64,000 nt of DNA from Petrosia ficiformis. Its lineage: Eukaryota; Porifera; Demospongiae; Haplosclerida; Petrosiidae. The notes beneath the pieces were generated by a model. That model had not been told where the DNA came from and did not search any database. It saw only the letters and a list, made by a program, of their open reading frames with translations. The stretch lies in NCBI GenBank assembly GCA_947044365.1, contig OX345645.1, positions 5,341,741 through 5,405,740 of the forward strand, written 5' to 3'. This document shows, one piece after another, positions 23,448 through 35,397 of the stretch; positions within the stretch are counted from its first letter, which is position 1, and every line of letters begins with the position of its first letter. Made by a program: the position numbers and the translations under genes.

Positions 23448-24184
23448 TGTATACATTTATATATACAATATAATTATTGTATTACTTATCAAGAGACTTA
23501 TATGCATGACCCTAGAATTCTGTGATTGATCACTTCAGTCATCTTATAAGAAAACAAATATAACTTTTAACTCTTGAAGGCAAATGTTTGCATCACCCAT
23601 CACCCAGATACCAATTATGCTAATGTCTTGATGATAAACAGGCAGTTGATCTTAAGCATTTGGTAAAATTTGAAAATCAATTTCTCAAACAGTAAAATGA
23701 ATATGTGATATTTTAGTAGCCTATTGTACTGAATGATGCTTCAGATGTTCCGTGATTAAATTCTAGTAGTATCTCTCCTCGACTGTAATTAAAGTACTTT
23801 ACAAGCTTATATAGTTTTCTGTGTAGCGGTATCTCTGCCTGTATAAACGTTCAAATAAAATTGTACATCCAGATTTTTGTGATAATAATTTTTGTAGCTG
23901 TGTCTCAATCAAACTGCCTTGTTTTAAATTGAGTGAAATGTTATGGCTGTATTAATAACTGAGCCTATGACTCATGGATATCACATTTATTAACATTATT
24001 ATCTGGAGTAGCCAACAAGTAACTACCAAACGCAAATGATGCAAACATTTGCCTTCAAGAGTTAAAAGTTATATTTGTTTTCTTATAAGATGACTGAAGT
24101 GATCAATCACAGAATTCTAGGGTCATGCATATAAGTCTCTTGATAAGTAATACAATAATTATATTGTATATATAAATGTATACA
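23448..24184. mobile_element. Foldback element with perfect 148-bp inverted arms, in an NLR intron
   Basis: 23,448-23,595 and 24,037-24,184 are reverse complements. Reading them base by base I see no mismatch over 148 bp. The arms start tgtatacatttatatata and end aatgtttgcatca. The 441-bp spacer has no ORF. No clear target-site duplication is visible at the outer ends. It sits inside the 1,158-bp intron (23,196-24,353) between the death-domain and NACHT exons of gene B, so the pre-mRNA would contain a long perfect hairpin. Confidence 0.9.
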
Positions 24185-24353
24185 CAAGAACATGCACAGG
24201 TCACACATAATTTATACATACACTATACAAGAAAGCATAGCAAAGATTCTGTCACATACGTATTTTTTGTATAATTATAGATAACATGTTGTATTCATTA
24301 TTAAACACGTATCATCACGTATTTTCAAACACTATGTAGATTATTCCACTTAC

Positions 24354-24704
24354 CACATTCTTGTTTCAGTTGGTTTGCTAATACATTTTCTCCTACCATA
24401 TCAAGTGTAGTGGATAATTTCAGTAGCCCTTCTTCGTATGTAGAGAAACTTGTATCCATCTTCAACCATTTATTCAACATTTCTAACACACAGTTTGACA
24501 TTCTATCATGATTATTATATTCAATCTCTTCTACAACAGAACCCAATCCTAGTAATTGTCCAACACGTTTCCAATCCCTCAGGATAGTAATCTGGGCTAC
24601 ACGTATTTGTAATCTCTCTCTAACATTAGTACTTAATATTTTCTTTGTTACTGCTAGATTGTCATTCACTTCACATTCATTCATTGATGATACTGATGTG
24701 TCAT
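24354..24704 (-). CDS. NLR gene B, second death-domain exon
   Basis: A 351-nt symmetric phase-1 exon, acceptor tttgtag|ATGAC at 24704 and donor G|GTAAGT at 24354. After an acidic start (DDTSVSSMNECEVND) the sequence is a clear death domain: LRDWKRVGQLLGLGSVVEEI, then CVLEMLNKWLK, YEEGLLKLSTTLDMVGENVL, ANQLKQECG. It occupies the position that the CARD-like exon has in gene A, with the same splice phases and the same DD opening. So the two paralogues have different effector domains on nearly the same NACHT-LRR body. Confidence 0.88.
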
Positions 24705-25550
24705 CTACAAAATGTGATGATTGAATTAAACACAAAACAATTGGCTACAATCATGTATATAGCATCAATAACTGAATATAATTATAATAGCTTTCACATT
24801 ATATATAGTGCATGTACTGTAATAGTGTAAGGTTTTGAGTTTTCAAACATAGGTTAGTCATAATTTATTTTTGAGCTTCATTGATCGTAATATATTAATT
24901 CTTAAATAATAGCAGAACTGTGGTAATCTATTCTAGTTATGGACATTTTTTTTTTTACACTTATTTATTCTAATGTACACAGTCAATGTCAACCGTCCAC
25001 TGTATAATGTCCTGCTTTTTATTTATTGTTGTCCAGTTCTTTGTTACTTGTTATACTTGTCCTTTGCTTTGTATTTAATGGTGTATGTCCTCATCTTTGT
25101 AACTTTGTTTATGTAAGTGGCTCTGCTCTTTACATTTTAGTACTTAAGATTTGTGTTATGTATGCTATAAGCAATAGTGATTTTTATAATAAAGATTTTA
25201 CTCAAGTTATTACAAGAACATAGGCTAAAACAACTTGTTCTAGTTGAAGAAAGCCTACGACCAAAACTTTCTGTTATTATTTCAGAATTATCATACATAA
25301 TAAGTTCACTAAAGCTCTAAAATAACGAGGAAATTATGAAAATGGTAATAAAAATCCTCTAAAGTTATAGTCATGTTCAATCCTATAAGTTTAGCTATAA
25401 GCTACAATCCATTATCATTGGATTAATGTAAATCATGTAATTTGGAAATACAACAAACTACAACAGTCAGCTGATGTTTACAGCATTAATTTATCAATGG
25501 TTGACAAAATCATTTTGTTATAGGTTGGTCAACATAATAACTAGAATAAC

Positions 25551-25658
25551 CTTTGCTTGTCTTGCAATGTGATTCATCCTCTGATTCTAAATATTCTCCT
25601 TCTTTATCACATCTCTTCCTCTTAGTTGTATATTCAGATATTATAACATCATGATGTA
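25551..25658 (-). CDS. NLR gene B, linker exon with basic cluster
   Basis: A 108-nt exon with acceptor tatacag|TA and donor AAAG|GTTATT, phase 1 at both ends. It codes VHHDVIISEYTTKRKRC, then an acidic stretch EGEYLESEDE and SHCKTSK. There is no domain, but KRKR could be a nuclear localisation or RNA-binding patch. It fits between the exons at 32594-32692 and 24354-24704 in phase. It is too short for ORF callers, and its membership in the transcript is inferred from splice phase, exon symmetry and position only. Confidence 0.5.
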
Positions 25659-27129
25659 CTGTATACATGTAATAGATTATTGAGCATAAATAATAGAGTG
25701 AATATAAACAATTTAGTTATAATAGATGTAGTTATAGTTTCAATTATAAAGCTAAATCATTCACTAAACATCAATTTTCTTTCCATGCAAAGAACAAATT
25801 ATAAAGCAAATATAACCAATTAAGGTATAAAGCTACTATTTATACAAGGGTTAATTAATTCATGTTTTCTACACAGGATGGTATATTTATATCTACTATT
25901 CATGGTTAAGCTAGTCATATTTATTGCCCGGTTTACAACCAGTTTGTAAAACCATGCTTGAGTTTGTTTCCCTCACATGCTGATCAATAAAAATGTAATC
26001 AAACGCATATATAGTAACTAAAAGTATATATTATTCCAGTAGATTTAACGTTTCACCATTATACAAACAGTGTGCATAATTATACAAAAATACATCATTT
26101 TTTCGTAGTGTAGTAATTTCAATGTACCCACTAGATTTTGGTAGGGTAACTTGTTTAGTATTAATAATTTTTTAGTATATAATTGATCTAATGATAATTG
26201 GATTGGTAATTGGTATCGGTCATTATTGGATGATGTTTAACCCTGTTAAACAAAGACCAGACCACGGTTCGTTAGATTCTTGAATAGACACATATGTCTT
26301 GGACAAGTTTGCTCAATGTTGGCGGCGTGTACAGATTAATTTTCTTTTGTGCAATTTTTTTCCAACCTATATAGCAATACTAAAACAGAGCAGTCATGCT
26401 CACCGAACTTCTTATTAGGAGGGGTACTTGTCTTTTTGCGGTCATGCTATTTGGATAGCACCTCAACTTTCACCTTTGTGGAGAGGTTTGCTCAACATTA
26501 ATATTCCTAACTACTGGCATGTCTCTTTGTGGGTAGCTGCATTCTGCCACTCAGCAAGTCTTATAACATCCTGGATCATCTGGTATCATACTTCAAACTG
26601 AACCATAGTTAGAACATTGATTAAAAGGTTATGATGCATGATCTACTATATTATAATTACAAACCCAGATTACCAATTATTCAAAGTGTCATTTAGAAAC
26701 TGTATTTAAAGACTATTATCCAGTAAACTAAAATTAATATTACAATGATACACTATGACATTGGTAACTCATGGGTCAGGCCTAGTGGAACATTGAAACC
26801 ACTGACAGGTGCACACGTGCAAAGGCAAATCATACAGTTTATGTCTTTCTCTTTCTGTCACTAGGTCCCAGTGGATAAGCACAGGGATGCCAATGTCATG
26901 AAGAGCAAATACATATACCTGGTTGGGTGTGCAGGCCTGCAGACCACAGAAACAAACCATACTCCTTAGTTCAATTGTATCCCCTTGCACAATAAGCTAA
27001 ATTGATGGAGGACTGCCCTTAAAAATCACCCTGATCAGACTTTTGCACGCTACATCATAGACAGACTCTCAGTTGGTTTTCGAATTGGTTTTGCTTATAT
27101 AGGATTTCCACTTCCTTAGCACATGTGTA
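25659..27129. other. Long intron of gene B, left part: no gene supported
   Basis: AT-rich DNA. From about 26,290 to 26,600 the plus strand has longer coding-like text (for example FCGHAIWIAPQLSPLWRGLL near 26,434-26,490) interrupted by stops. This may be the decayed upstream part of the DIRS-like element that becomes recognisable from 27,130. Confidence 0.35.
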
Positions 27130-28790
27130 AGTTGATCAGATTGTGGACGCTGTCCTTCAGCCAGGTCAGGGATCCTAATTGTCAAAAATTGACATGAAGA
27201 ATGCATTCCAGATCATCCAAATGATCGACATCTGCTTGGGATGCAGTGATCAGGGAGAATCCTCATAGACTGTTCTCTTATGTTTTTACTTCAGATCTGC
27301 CCAAAAACATTTCAATAGTATTGCAGATGCCTTACAATGTTGTTTATGTCACAAAGGCATACAATTCATTTATCAATAACTAGATGATTTCATATGTATA
27401 GGCCCCCCAGGAAAGAAGAGTTGTGGTAGGAGACACAAGTGTGTGAAGAATAGAAGTGCCTCTTGCTTTAGAATAGGTGGAAAGACCTTGCCACATGTCT
27501 GGTATTCTTAGGAATTGAGCTCAATTCAAATGCTATGCAGATTCGTTTAAATATTGGTGAACATGAAGCTATTAGTCAGCCAGTGGCTTGCATGATAGAG
27601 AGCATACAGGAAGCGGGAGCTGCAATCCCTAGTTAGTTAGCACACACCAGCAAGGTTGTCTGCCAAGGTCGCACTTTTCTGAGATGCCTTAAACAAACTA
27701 TGGAGACGGCTAAACATTCGGATCATTAGGTGCACCTGATTTCTACCTTTCAATCCAATTTGATTTGGTCGCATACATACCTCGTAGACTGTAATGGGGT
27801 GTCAATGCTGTGGCCAAGAGCATACAATGTCCCCTTGTTTATTTTGACTAGTGATGCATTGGGCTCCTGGGGTTGTGGCACTTTACACAACACACTGTGT
27901 TTTTGTGTGTGGAAAACAGTTCCATCAGTTATTGCAGGCCTCCATGATACATTATGATAGTAAACACTTTTTTTTATATCCCTAGTATGTCTTAATGTAA
28001 TAATAATAATTTTTTAGAATGTTTTATAATTTCCAATGTTAATGCTGTTATTGGAATTGCATGATAATTATCCAAAGAAATCAAGGTAGTTGTTAATATA
28101 TCTAAAATATTGTATTCTAGTTCTGAACTCCGATCTCTAAATTGGTTTTACAGCTATATAATCATTCATGGCTACATCATACATTATGCCAACAGCTTCC
28201 CACCTGCTAAAAACATACTACATGGGAAATTTTTTGGGTCTTTATATGCATGCATTAACATGCTATGCACCAAAGCAATATGAAATAGTGTGCCTCTCAA
28301 CTATTAAAGGAATGATGCCCCACTGGCACACATTACTGTTTCTGGGAGTCAGATTCAATTTTTGGTTCACTGCAATTCACCTTCCAGGTGAAAAAAACAT
28401 AGCAGCAGATTTTATTTCCAGAAATTTGGAGAAATAAAATAATTAAATTACCTTTAGTTCCCCCCTATTTACCTTACCAACCCTATGTCATCCCACAGAA
28501 CATCCTGCATCTTCTCTACAACAGAGTACCAGATTGGACATTCAGAGTCTGGGAATCACAGTTCACCACTTGTTTAGGAATTTGTTAGCTCCTTTAACTA
28601 GACATACACGTTTGGCTTTCTGCCGAGCTATGAATCTTCACCATGCATTGTCCCATATTACACAGGGCACGTTATACTTATATGTTGCCCCCATATACCA
28701 GGAAGGGTTAGCCCACACCTCCATCAAATGTTACATGTCGATCCTAATTTGGAACTTTGTTAATGTACCCAAGTTTCTCGTTTGATGTTG
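27130..28790 (+). pseudogene. DIRS-like tyrosine-recombinase retroelement, decayed
   Basis: Fragments appear in the order RT, RNase H, recombinase. RT: a KxDMKNAFQI block near 27,185, DRHLLGMQ, a PKxFxSIADALQ block near 27,300-27,340, then FIYQ with LDDF and GPPG near 27,375-27,410. RNase H: SDALGSWGCGT at about 27,852-27,884, and near 28,290-28,430 IVCLSTIKG, FNFWFTAIHLPGEKNIAADF and SRNL. Recombinase N-terminus: ARHTRLAFCRAMN-like text near 28,580-28,640 and IYQEGLAHTSIKCYMSIL at about 28,694. There are many stops and frameshifts and an apparent insertion at 27,960-28,170. It lies in the 6.9-kb intron proposed for gene B and opposes its direction. Confidence 0.7.
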
Positions 28791-29035
28791 CATTCCAGCA
28801 CCACCTGAGATACACAAGAACAGGAAACACCTGTCAGCTGGCAGGATTGTATTTCCAGATCACTGTATGTAGTGCATCAGATATATATAGTTAAATCAAT
28901 GTCAGTAGGATCAGTAATTCCAGGTATCTCATGTTCATCTAAGAAAGTGATTACACAAGTTTTTGAAAATTTATATATATAATTTTATATATATATAATT
29001 ATAATTATATATATATATATAAATATATAATAGTT

Positions 29036-29800
29036 ATAACACCCCTGTATCTGATTTACAGTCACCGATCCCGAGGGCTCGAGGGGGAGGTGACTGTAAA
29101 TCAGATACTGCCCAACTAGGCGTGTTATAAGTAATTTGTGTCATTGTAATGATGCACATCAAAGATTTCCATTGAAACGAAGTGACGTCATTGAAGAAAC
29201 CAGTCAAACCACAAACTCGTGTTTCACTAATCCTGTGGTTTCAGGCAGCTGCGAATGTCTAGCCCTGTTCTCAAACGGCGAAATTTATCTCCCAAGAGAG
29301 TGAAAAGACGAAAGAACACTACAAAAGTTGATAAAAATGATGGCACGTTTGAAAAACTGTGTGAAACAGAAGAAGTCGATGATGACCTACCAGCGACTCA
29401 ACGATTTGTAAGCCCACCAACCTGACGAAGCATGCCCGGATGATGTTTTGTTCCTCTCATCCTTTGCTGTTTTATTGATTTTTGGTTACTTACACGGTTG
29501 TTGATTGTTTGTATCAAGTGATTTAGCTTCAATGCTGGTATGATTTTGGTTATTGTGTGTATGTATGTTTCTAAAACATTGCTACTTGTGTTCATTGTAA
29601 AATTTCATTGATTTCAAGAAATGAATGTTTTTTGATTGAAAAAATTGTAGCACGTTTGTGGGCGACTTCTATCACACTTGCGAGTGAGTTGTATCACACT
29701 TGTGGGTGGATTATAAAATGCTTGTGGGTGTAGGCATTTCTAGTGAATTTACATCCCGCACAGTGTCTTTGATGTGCGTCATTACTATGACACAAATACG
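29036..29800. mobile_element. TIR element with nested palindromes and a small basic ORF
   Basis: There are two inverted pairs. The first is ttataacacccctgtatctg (29,034 on) with atctgatttacagtcacc, facing ggtgactgtaaatcagat and gcgtgttataa near 29,090-29,130. The second is atttgtgtcattgtaatgat with gcacatcaaaga (29,130-29,165), facing tctttgatgtgcgtcatt and atgacacaaat (29,763-29,797). Between them, 29,256-29,426 codes a 56-residue frame, MSSPVLKRRNLSPKRVKRRK then acidic text, ending in a stop. Its function is unknown. AT dinucleotide repeats lie just left at 28,974-29,030. Confidence 0.6.
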
Positions 29801-32593
29801 TATATATAATTATAATCATTTTCAAAAATAAAAATCTGTTTATTTTACTTATTACTTATTAAGAACAATAACTTTGTTAAACATTTGCTCTTCTTTCTTT
29901 ACTGGGAAAGAAACTAGTGATAGCAGCACTATAGCTCTGCGCTGTAATTATAAATGCACGAGTAATGTTCACCACCCATGCCCACTTTAATTAATTAGGA
30001 AGTGTGGTGAAATAATTTGAAGAGGGAGTGCCTAGCGAAAAGCGAGGAGTCCTCTGCTTCAACGTAGTTACGCCCTATACAGTCTAATGAAAGCTCAGCA
30101 CCTTCGACTTGAAGGAAAAGTGCTAGATACAGAAGTCCTGTTTTGGAAATACTGGACTCTTGATTCTTCCAGTCCCAGTAAAGCTATTTGTGCTACATGT
30201 ACTTTATTTGTCATTGAAATTAATTTTGTTAATAATGTAATGTTCTTTTTATTTTTTTCAATCTTCTCTATTTAAAAAAGTACAAAAGTAATCAATACTG
30301 ACCAATACTTGCTCTTGCATACTCATTACTAGTATTGCGTGAGAATTCTCAGCATCGCCCATCCTTAGCTAAGATTAGAAGAGCAGTGTTAAAATGTAGC
30401 CTTGAAGAAATTAGAAAACAGTTTTGTGGCTTCAATACCATGGTGAAATGAATGAGTGAAGCTAAAATTGCTATATAGTCATTGCAAAAAGCTTACAGTC
30501 AGCTCGAAGTTGTAGCAGCCAATACTTCAATTGTACTTTATTTCAAGCTGTGATTCGACAGCGATAGGCTTCAAGCAAGACGAGCTGTGTTTCAGTGACT
30601 CTTTGTTACCAGACATCTTCTGATGATCGACAAAAGTCGGCATAACTTTATAACAGAATGGTTTAACTTTTAGCAAAAGACTATTGTTACTTTTGATCCT
30701 TGTATGATTTGATATCTGCTGGTAGTATTTTAAAAGTGCCAATGTTTGCAGGTTTGCTGGAAGTTTGCCTACAGACGGAACAGTTACAGTAACCCTCTGC
30801 TTCACCTACGAGAGTGAGGGTTAATAATATATGATATAGAATGAAACAAAATCAACAAGCAATTATACAGACACTGATTTACTACATACCAGTATTAAAA
30901 TTTCATTAAAGCCGGAGTTTACAGAGCGTTGCAACCAGTTTTATTTTGCATTCTTTTCTCAGACATCACTGAGTTTGAGTGACACGATTAGCATTAGCTG
31001 GGAAGTCGTACCCAGTAACATGTTCACCCAAGTCTGAATATTTGATGACCCCTGAGGCTAGAGCACTATTTGTGGTTAAGTAAGCACTCTTTGTACGAGG
31101 TTAGTCCAATGCGATTAGTTAGCTCAGAGGTCTAGTAGGCTAATGTGTTACCTTCTTAGGGTACCAGCACAGGTGCTCCACAGCTTTTTAAACAGCTCTA
31201 CCTCCCCTACATTAACCAGTACAGCAATGATAGTACATATGTAGTGTTTATGCCTATTGAGGGCAGTGAGAATGATAACCTTCATTTTCAGTATTGGTCA
31301 TTTCTGGAATATGTAACAAGGAGCTGTACTAACCATCTGTTGTCGAATCACAGTTTCAGCAAAACTCCAAATATGGTCAAAAGGATGGGTTTAAGATAAG
31401 TATTTCGAAGTGGATCTGCATGCAATAATTAGAATCTAGTCAATAAAACAATGTTGAACGAACTCGTGCAGAAAAACAGTAAAGCAACAGTCCTAACCAG
31501 ATTCGTTGTTTAGTAGAGACGAAATAGTGATCAAAAGAAGCAATGCACAGATTTCTGGGATGGATCATTTCATAATGGACACTTCAAACTAACTGGAAGC
31601 ATGAAACGCAATTCTACAATCCAAGAAGAAACTCGAAAAGAAAGCTTGAATACAAGGTGGTTTGAAATCCTGCTCCCAGTAAGAAAAAAAACGTCGTGCA
31701 CTTATTTCATTAGAGATATTGATTTTGCTCTTGTCTATTAGTAGTCCATTTGTATACCCTGTAGAATCAACACACTGACAGTATTTATAATAATTTTAAT
31801 ATCAATTTCAATACTAATTTAATTGTAATAAACACTTATCATGCTTACATAAATCCCTTATCCAGTTTACAGAGGTTTTCCATATAAGGCAATTTGCAAA
31901 GGTGTGATTCGACAACAGATAGTTTGCAAAACATACTGGATTTTGATGCTCCTTCGAACTGCTTTGTGAGGCTCGTAAGATCCTGATATTGCACTAATAA
32001 TGTCATTTCTTGTGGTTATAACATCATTAAACAATTTTATGATACTCATGATTATTGAGAATGAATCAGAAACCAGAAGGTAGGTATGTAATATCACATT
32101 GGTATACATTGGTACATATAATTTTTATCACAACAATTATCAGTTTATTGGTGATTCTCTTATCAGTGCAACATTAATTAATATAATTATTCATAGTGAC
32201 ACTATAATGATGGCTATAAGATTAGGTAGAGAATTAAATTTGGTGATTTGGTGGTTTGAACAAAGTACCAATAAGACTTTCCACAATTAAATCTTTGGCT
32301 TCTTGTGTCTTATGGTTGCAGTCGTGACTGTCTCACTTAAAGAAGTGCAAACTAAGACGATATAAGATGACTTTATCTGAGTATAATTCTTCCAAATTCT
32401 ATTTACATGCAGCGCTTGTTCTAATCTGTCAAAAATATAATTCCAGTCAAAGTTTTAAGCCATGCATGTGTTAGTTGTACCACAATAGCACACGTATATC
32501 CTAAATCTGATATAACAGTCAAGACTCCACACACAGGCAATAAATTTTATTTTTCACTTTGTGCTTTTTTTGAGTGAGACAATAAAGTTATAC
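29801..32593. other. Long intron of gene B, right part: no gene supported
   Basis: Only short frames without recognisable domains. A phrase gtgattcgac recurs near 30,549 and 31,903 and in inverse near 31,345, so part of this stretch may be a decayed repeat. Slightly GC-richer text at 30,005-30,080. Confidence 0.35.
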
Positions 32594-32692
32594 CTTTTTT
32601 GTTTGGAGGGTAATTGGAATATTCTTCATGCATGATGGAAGGATTTACTTCTTGTGTTTCCATTTCAACTCTTCTCTTCCTTTCAGTTACAC
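32594..32692 (-). CDS. NLR gene B, short linker exon
   Basis: A 99-nt exon, acceptor atatag|GTGTAACTG and donor AAAG|GTATAAC, phase 1 at both ends. It codes VTERKRRVEMETQEVNPSIM then HEEYSNYPPNKK. It has a basic cluster KRR like the other linker exon (KRKR at 25,551-25,658). No domain. Placed in gene B by phase, symmetry and position. Confidence 0.5.
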
Positions 32693-33206
32693 CTATATAA
32701 TTATATGCATTACATTTGGTTAACATTAAGTATGTTCCTCACTTCAACCATATAAAATTTAAAGAATCACAAGCATAATAAAAATGTTTTATGATAAGCA
32801 AACATGCTATTTTATATGTAGTCATCATGATATGACATAAATACTTACCAGACATGGCTCAAGTACACAATGTCGGTACTTACTCTGTATGTATACTCAA
32901 TAAATGACAAACTACTAACATAAAAGTGCAAGTATATATGAGTTTCATATGTACTTAAAGTATTTTAGATTAGTCAAGTATATGTACATACTATAAAGAT
33001 GCATATTCAGTATAAGTTTGTTTAATGTGGTAGTAAACGAATAATTATTCATCATAGTGTTACATGTACTATGCACTTTTATAATTAAGCATATTGCTAG
33101 CATAGCTGAAAATAAATAAAAATAAGTAAAAATCCTTTTACAATTTTTACTTAAGAGTATACACAAGTACAAGTACAAGAGTACTTGCCCCATGTCTGAT
33201 GCTTAC

Positions 33207-33491
33207 CTTCTTCACTTAGTGTTTTTCTCATTGCATGTGCAGTATTTTTGTCTCCACACCTGTCTACTGATGATATTAATTCTTTCCATGATGCTTCTGA
33301 TGTGTTCTTAATCCACCAGTCCAATGCTATTTCTATTGCATAATCATATGCTTCATCTTCCTTTATTATAGCTCTTATCTTTCCCTTTAGCTCTAGTGGA
33401 ACATTTAAGATACTTGTTAACCGATACCAATTGCTCTTAAATTTAAATCCACAATCACTGAGCAGAAGTACTGCTTTACCAGGAGTAATCT
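33207..33491 (-). CDS. NLR gene B, death-domain exon after the 2A leader
   Basis: A 285-nt symmetric phase-1 exon, acceptor aacag|AGATTACTCC and donor GAAG|GTAAGC. It lacks an ATG and is invisible to ORF callers. It codes ITPGKAVLLLSDCGFKFKSN, then WYRLTSILNVPLELKGKIRA, IEIALDWWIKNTSEASWKEL, SSVDRCGDKNTAHAM. It is homologous over its full length to 5258-5542. It is the first exon translated after the 2A skip site. Confidence 0.8.
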
Positions 33492-33601
33492 CTGTTAATG
33501 AATATAGAAATAGTAAGTGATTATATATACTGCATGAAAGAGATCATATTTTATTATATATACGTGTGTTTAACACAAAATTAGACATACTGATAACTAA
33601 C

Positions 33602-33860
33602 CCACAGGTCCAGGATTTGATTCAACGTCACCAGAGAGTATCAGAAGTAGAAATATACACACAGTTAGTGCATACAAACACACACTAGTATGAATGAGTA
33701 ATGTTCTAATACATACTCCAAAATTTTCACTCTCCCAATGATAATGTTTCACACTTGGATGATTTTGCATGTTATCAACAAGTCTGCATTTCATCTTTAA
33801 AGATTTCATACCACCACACCAAATTCCAATAGAAATTCTCCATTGTATAAGATCAATCAT
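33602..33860 (-). CDS. NLR gene B, 2A leader exon (hydrophobic leader ending in GDVESNPGP)
   Basis: Starts at ATG 33858-33860 (MIDLIQWRISIGIWCG), with the same upstream catacag|atattcata context as gene A, and ends G|GTTAGT in phase 1. It codes 86 residues, six fewer than copy A. The hydrophobic run is VCLYALTVCIFLLLIL, then SGDVESNPGP-V. Between the conserved start and the hydrophobic run the two leaders differ by substitutions and a gap, while the last nine residues are identical. Predicted products are an 84-residue leader and a death-domain-first NLR. An upstream in-frame ATG at 33,902 exists, but the conserved acceptor argues against its use. Confidence 0.85.
33606..33632 (-). other. 2A ribosome-skipping motif GDVESNPGP, copy B
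   Basis: Gly 33630-33632 through Pro 33606-33608 on the minus strand. The protein is identical to copy A, with synonymous differences at the Val (GTT versus GTG) and Asp (GAC versus GAT) codons. This fits selection on the peptide rather than a very recent copy. Confidence 0.9.
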
Positions 33861-33902
33861 TATGAATATCTGTATGAAAATTATATGATATATGTATGAC
33901 AA

Positions 33903-35397
33903 AGATCATGTCAAAGCCAAAAACATTACAACAAGCTTACAGGTGTTAGATCAGTGTAATTATATCAATAAAACAAATATAGTGATACATGTAGTTGATT
34001 CATTGGTATATATATTACTTGGCAATTATTATAATATTAATAAAAGAACCTAGAGACCAAAGGTTCTACATATTATCATTGTAATATCTATAATAGTAAA
34101 ATAAATTGTGATGTAATTTATTTGCTATTGGCATATATTATAGTCCAGCTATAACAGGTAAACATAAAAGATATCAAGTAGAAGTAGCTATATTGGTAGT
34201 ACAGAATATTGTGTTTCTTGATGAAAAAACAAACATGTATATAACTGTGTAAAAATTACCCATTGTGGTGTCCAACATTAACTAATCATGGCTGACTTTT
34301 TCATGCCAGAAGCACAACGGCTTATTATTTTCATTATCTACTCTCCCTACTTTTAAAGGATCTTGTAAAACTATAGGAATATATTTCAAACAAAGCAGCT
34401 ATTAGTTCCAGTTTCCATGTAAGCCATAAGCTGCTTTCTAATCTTAGCAACCAACTAGCAAGGGATACAAGTATTTACTATTATCTTTAGTTTGTGTATA
34501 TGGCAAAACCACTCTAAAGAGGACACCATTGGGGAAGGATTCATTATCTCAGGGTTAACACTTGTCATGCGCAAGTGCAGTTCACACTCACGTACTGTTG
34601 TTATGGCTAGTTGACCTACAGACGGACCTCAATAAACTGAGATGCTGGATGTGAATTCGTATATAAGAGAATACCTAGTTTACAAAGTAGTATGGGAAGC
34701 AACTTGTGGTGACATGCTATGTTTGAAGAGGGAACACAATAATAAATGAAGACAGCTTTGTTGTGGCCATTCTAAACAAGAGAGAGTTATTCGGTCATGA
34801 GCTCTTGCTTCACAAGTGTAAAAACATGGAATATATATATATATTTATATTACTGTTGCATGGTTACTTTATAACTTTCCAAAAAAAATTGTCTGTATTA
34901 TAGAAGTTATTTGTTAGTATTGTTGTATAAAGGGGGTGTGACTGGCATCTGTTGCACGGAATAGCAGAGTGTCTGTATGTGAGTTCAATGACTAACCAAT
35001 TGGGACTGTGGCAGCTGTCCGTTATATAGTGGATGTCAACAAGTCAGGGGTGTCTGTTAGGAGGGGTTTTTACTGTAAACTGATAACCTCTCATTTGGCT
35101 TGATGGAGATTGAATTACAACATGAAACAAGGATAGTGGATTTTGAATTTAGTGATGTACCGATAACCGAATGTGATATTACATATGACTATTTCAATAA
35201 AAATATGCGTTTCCTCAATAATTATCAGTATATACTAAATCTACTGATTACTGATCCAATTATACTTTTTAGAGGTTCATGTAGACCTTTAGAAATATAT
35301 TGTCATATGACAGCTATTAGTTCCCATCTCTACATAAAGCTACAAAAAGTTTTCTTCCTTCTGGTCTGTGGAGCTAGAGCAGAAGAGCGCATTCTAT
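33903..35397. other. Region upstream of NLR gene B, no gene supported
   Basis: AT-rich. A 104-codon frame at 35,103-35,414 (plus) runs into the 15-bp repeat array and shows no family resemblance; it is not called. This stretch presumably holds the promoter of gene B. Confidence 0.35.

Noticed and set aside
25026..25223. 65-codon plus ORF with hydrophobic start
   Set aside because: No recognised domain and no conserved splice context; likely chance in AT-rich intron DNA.
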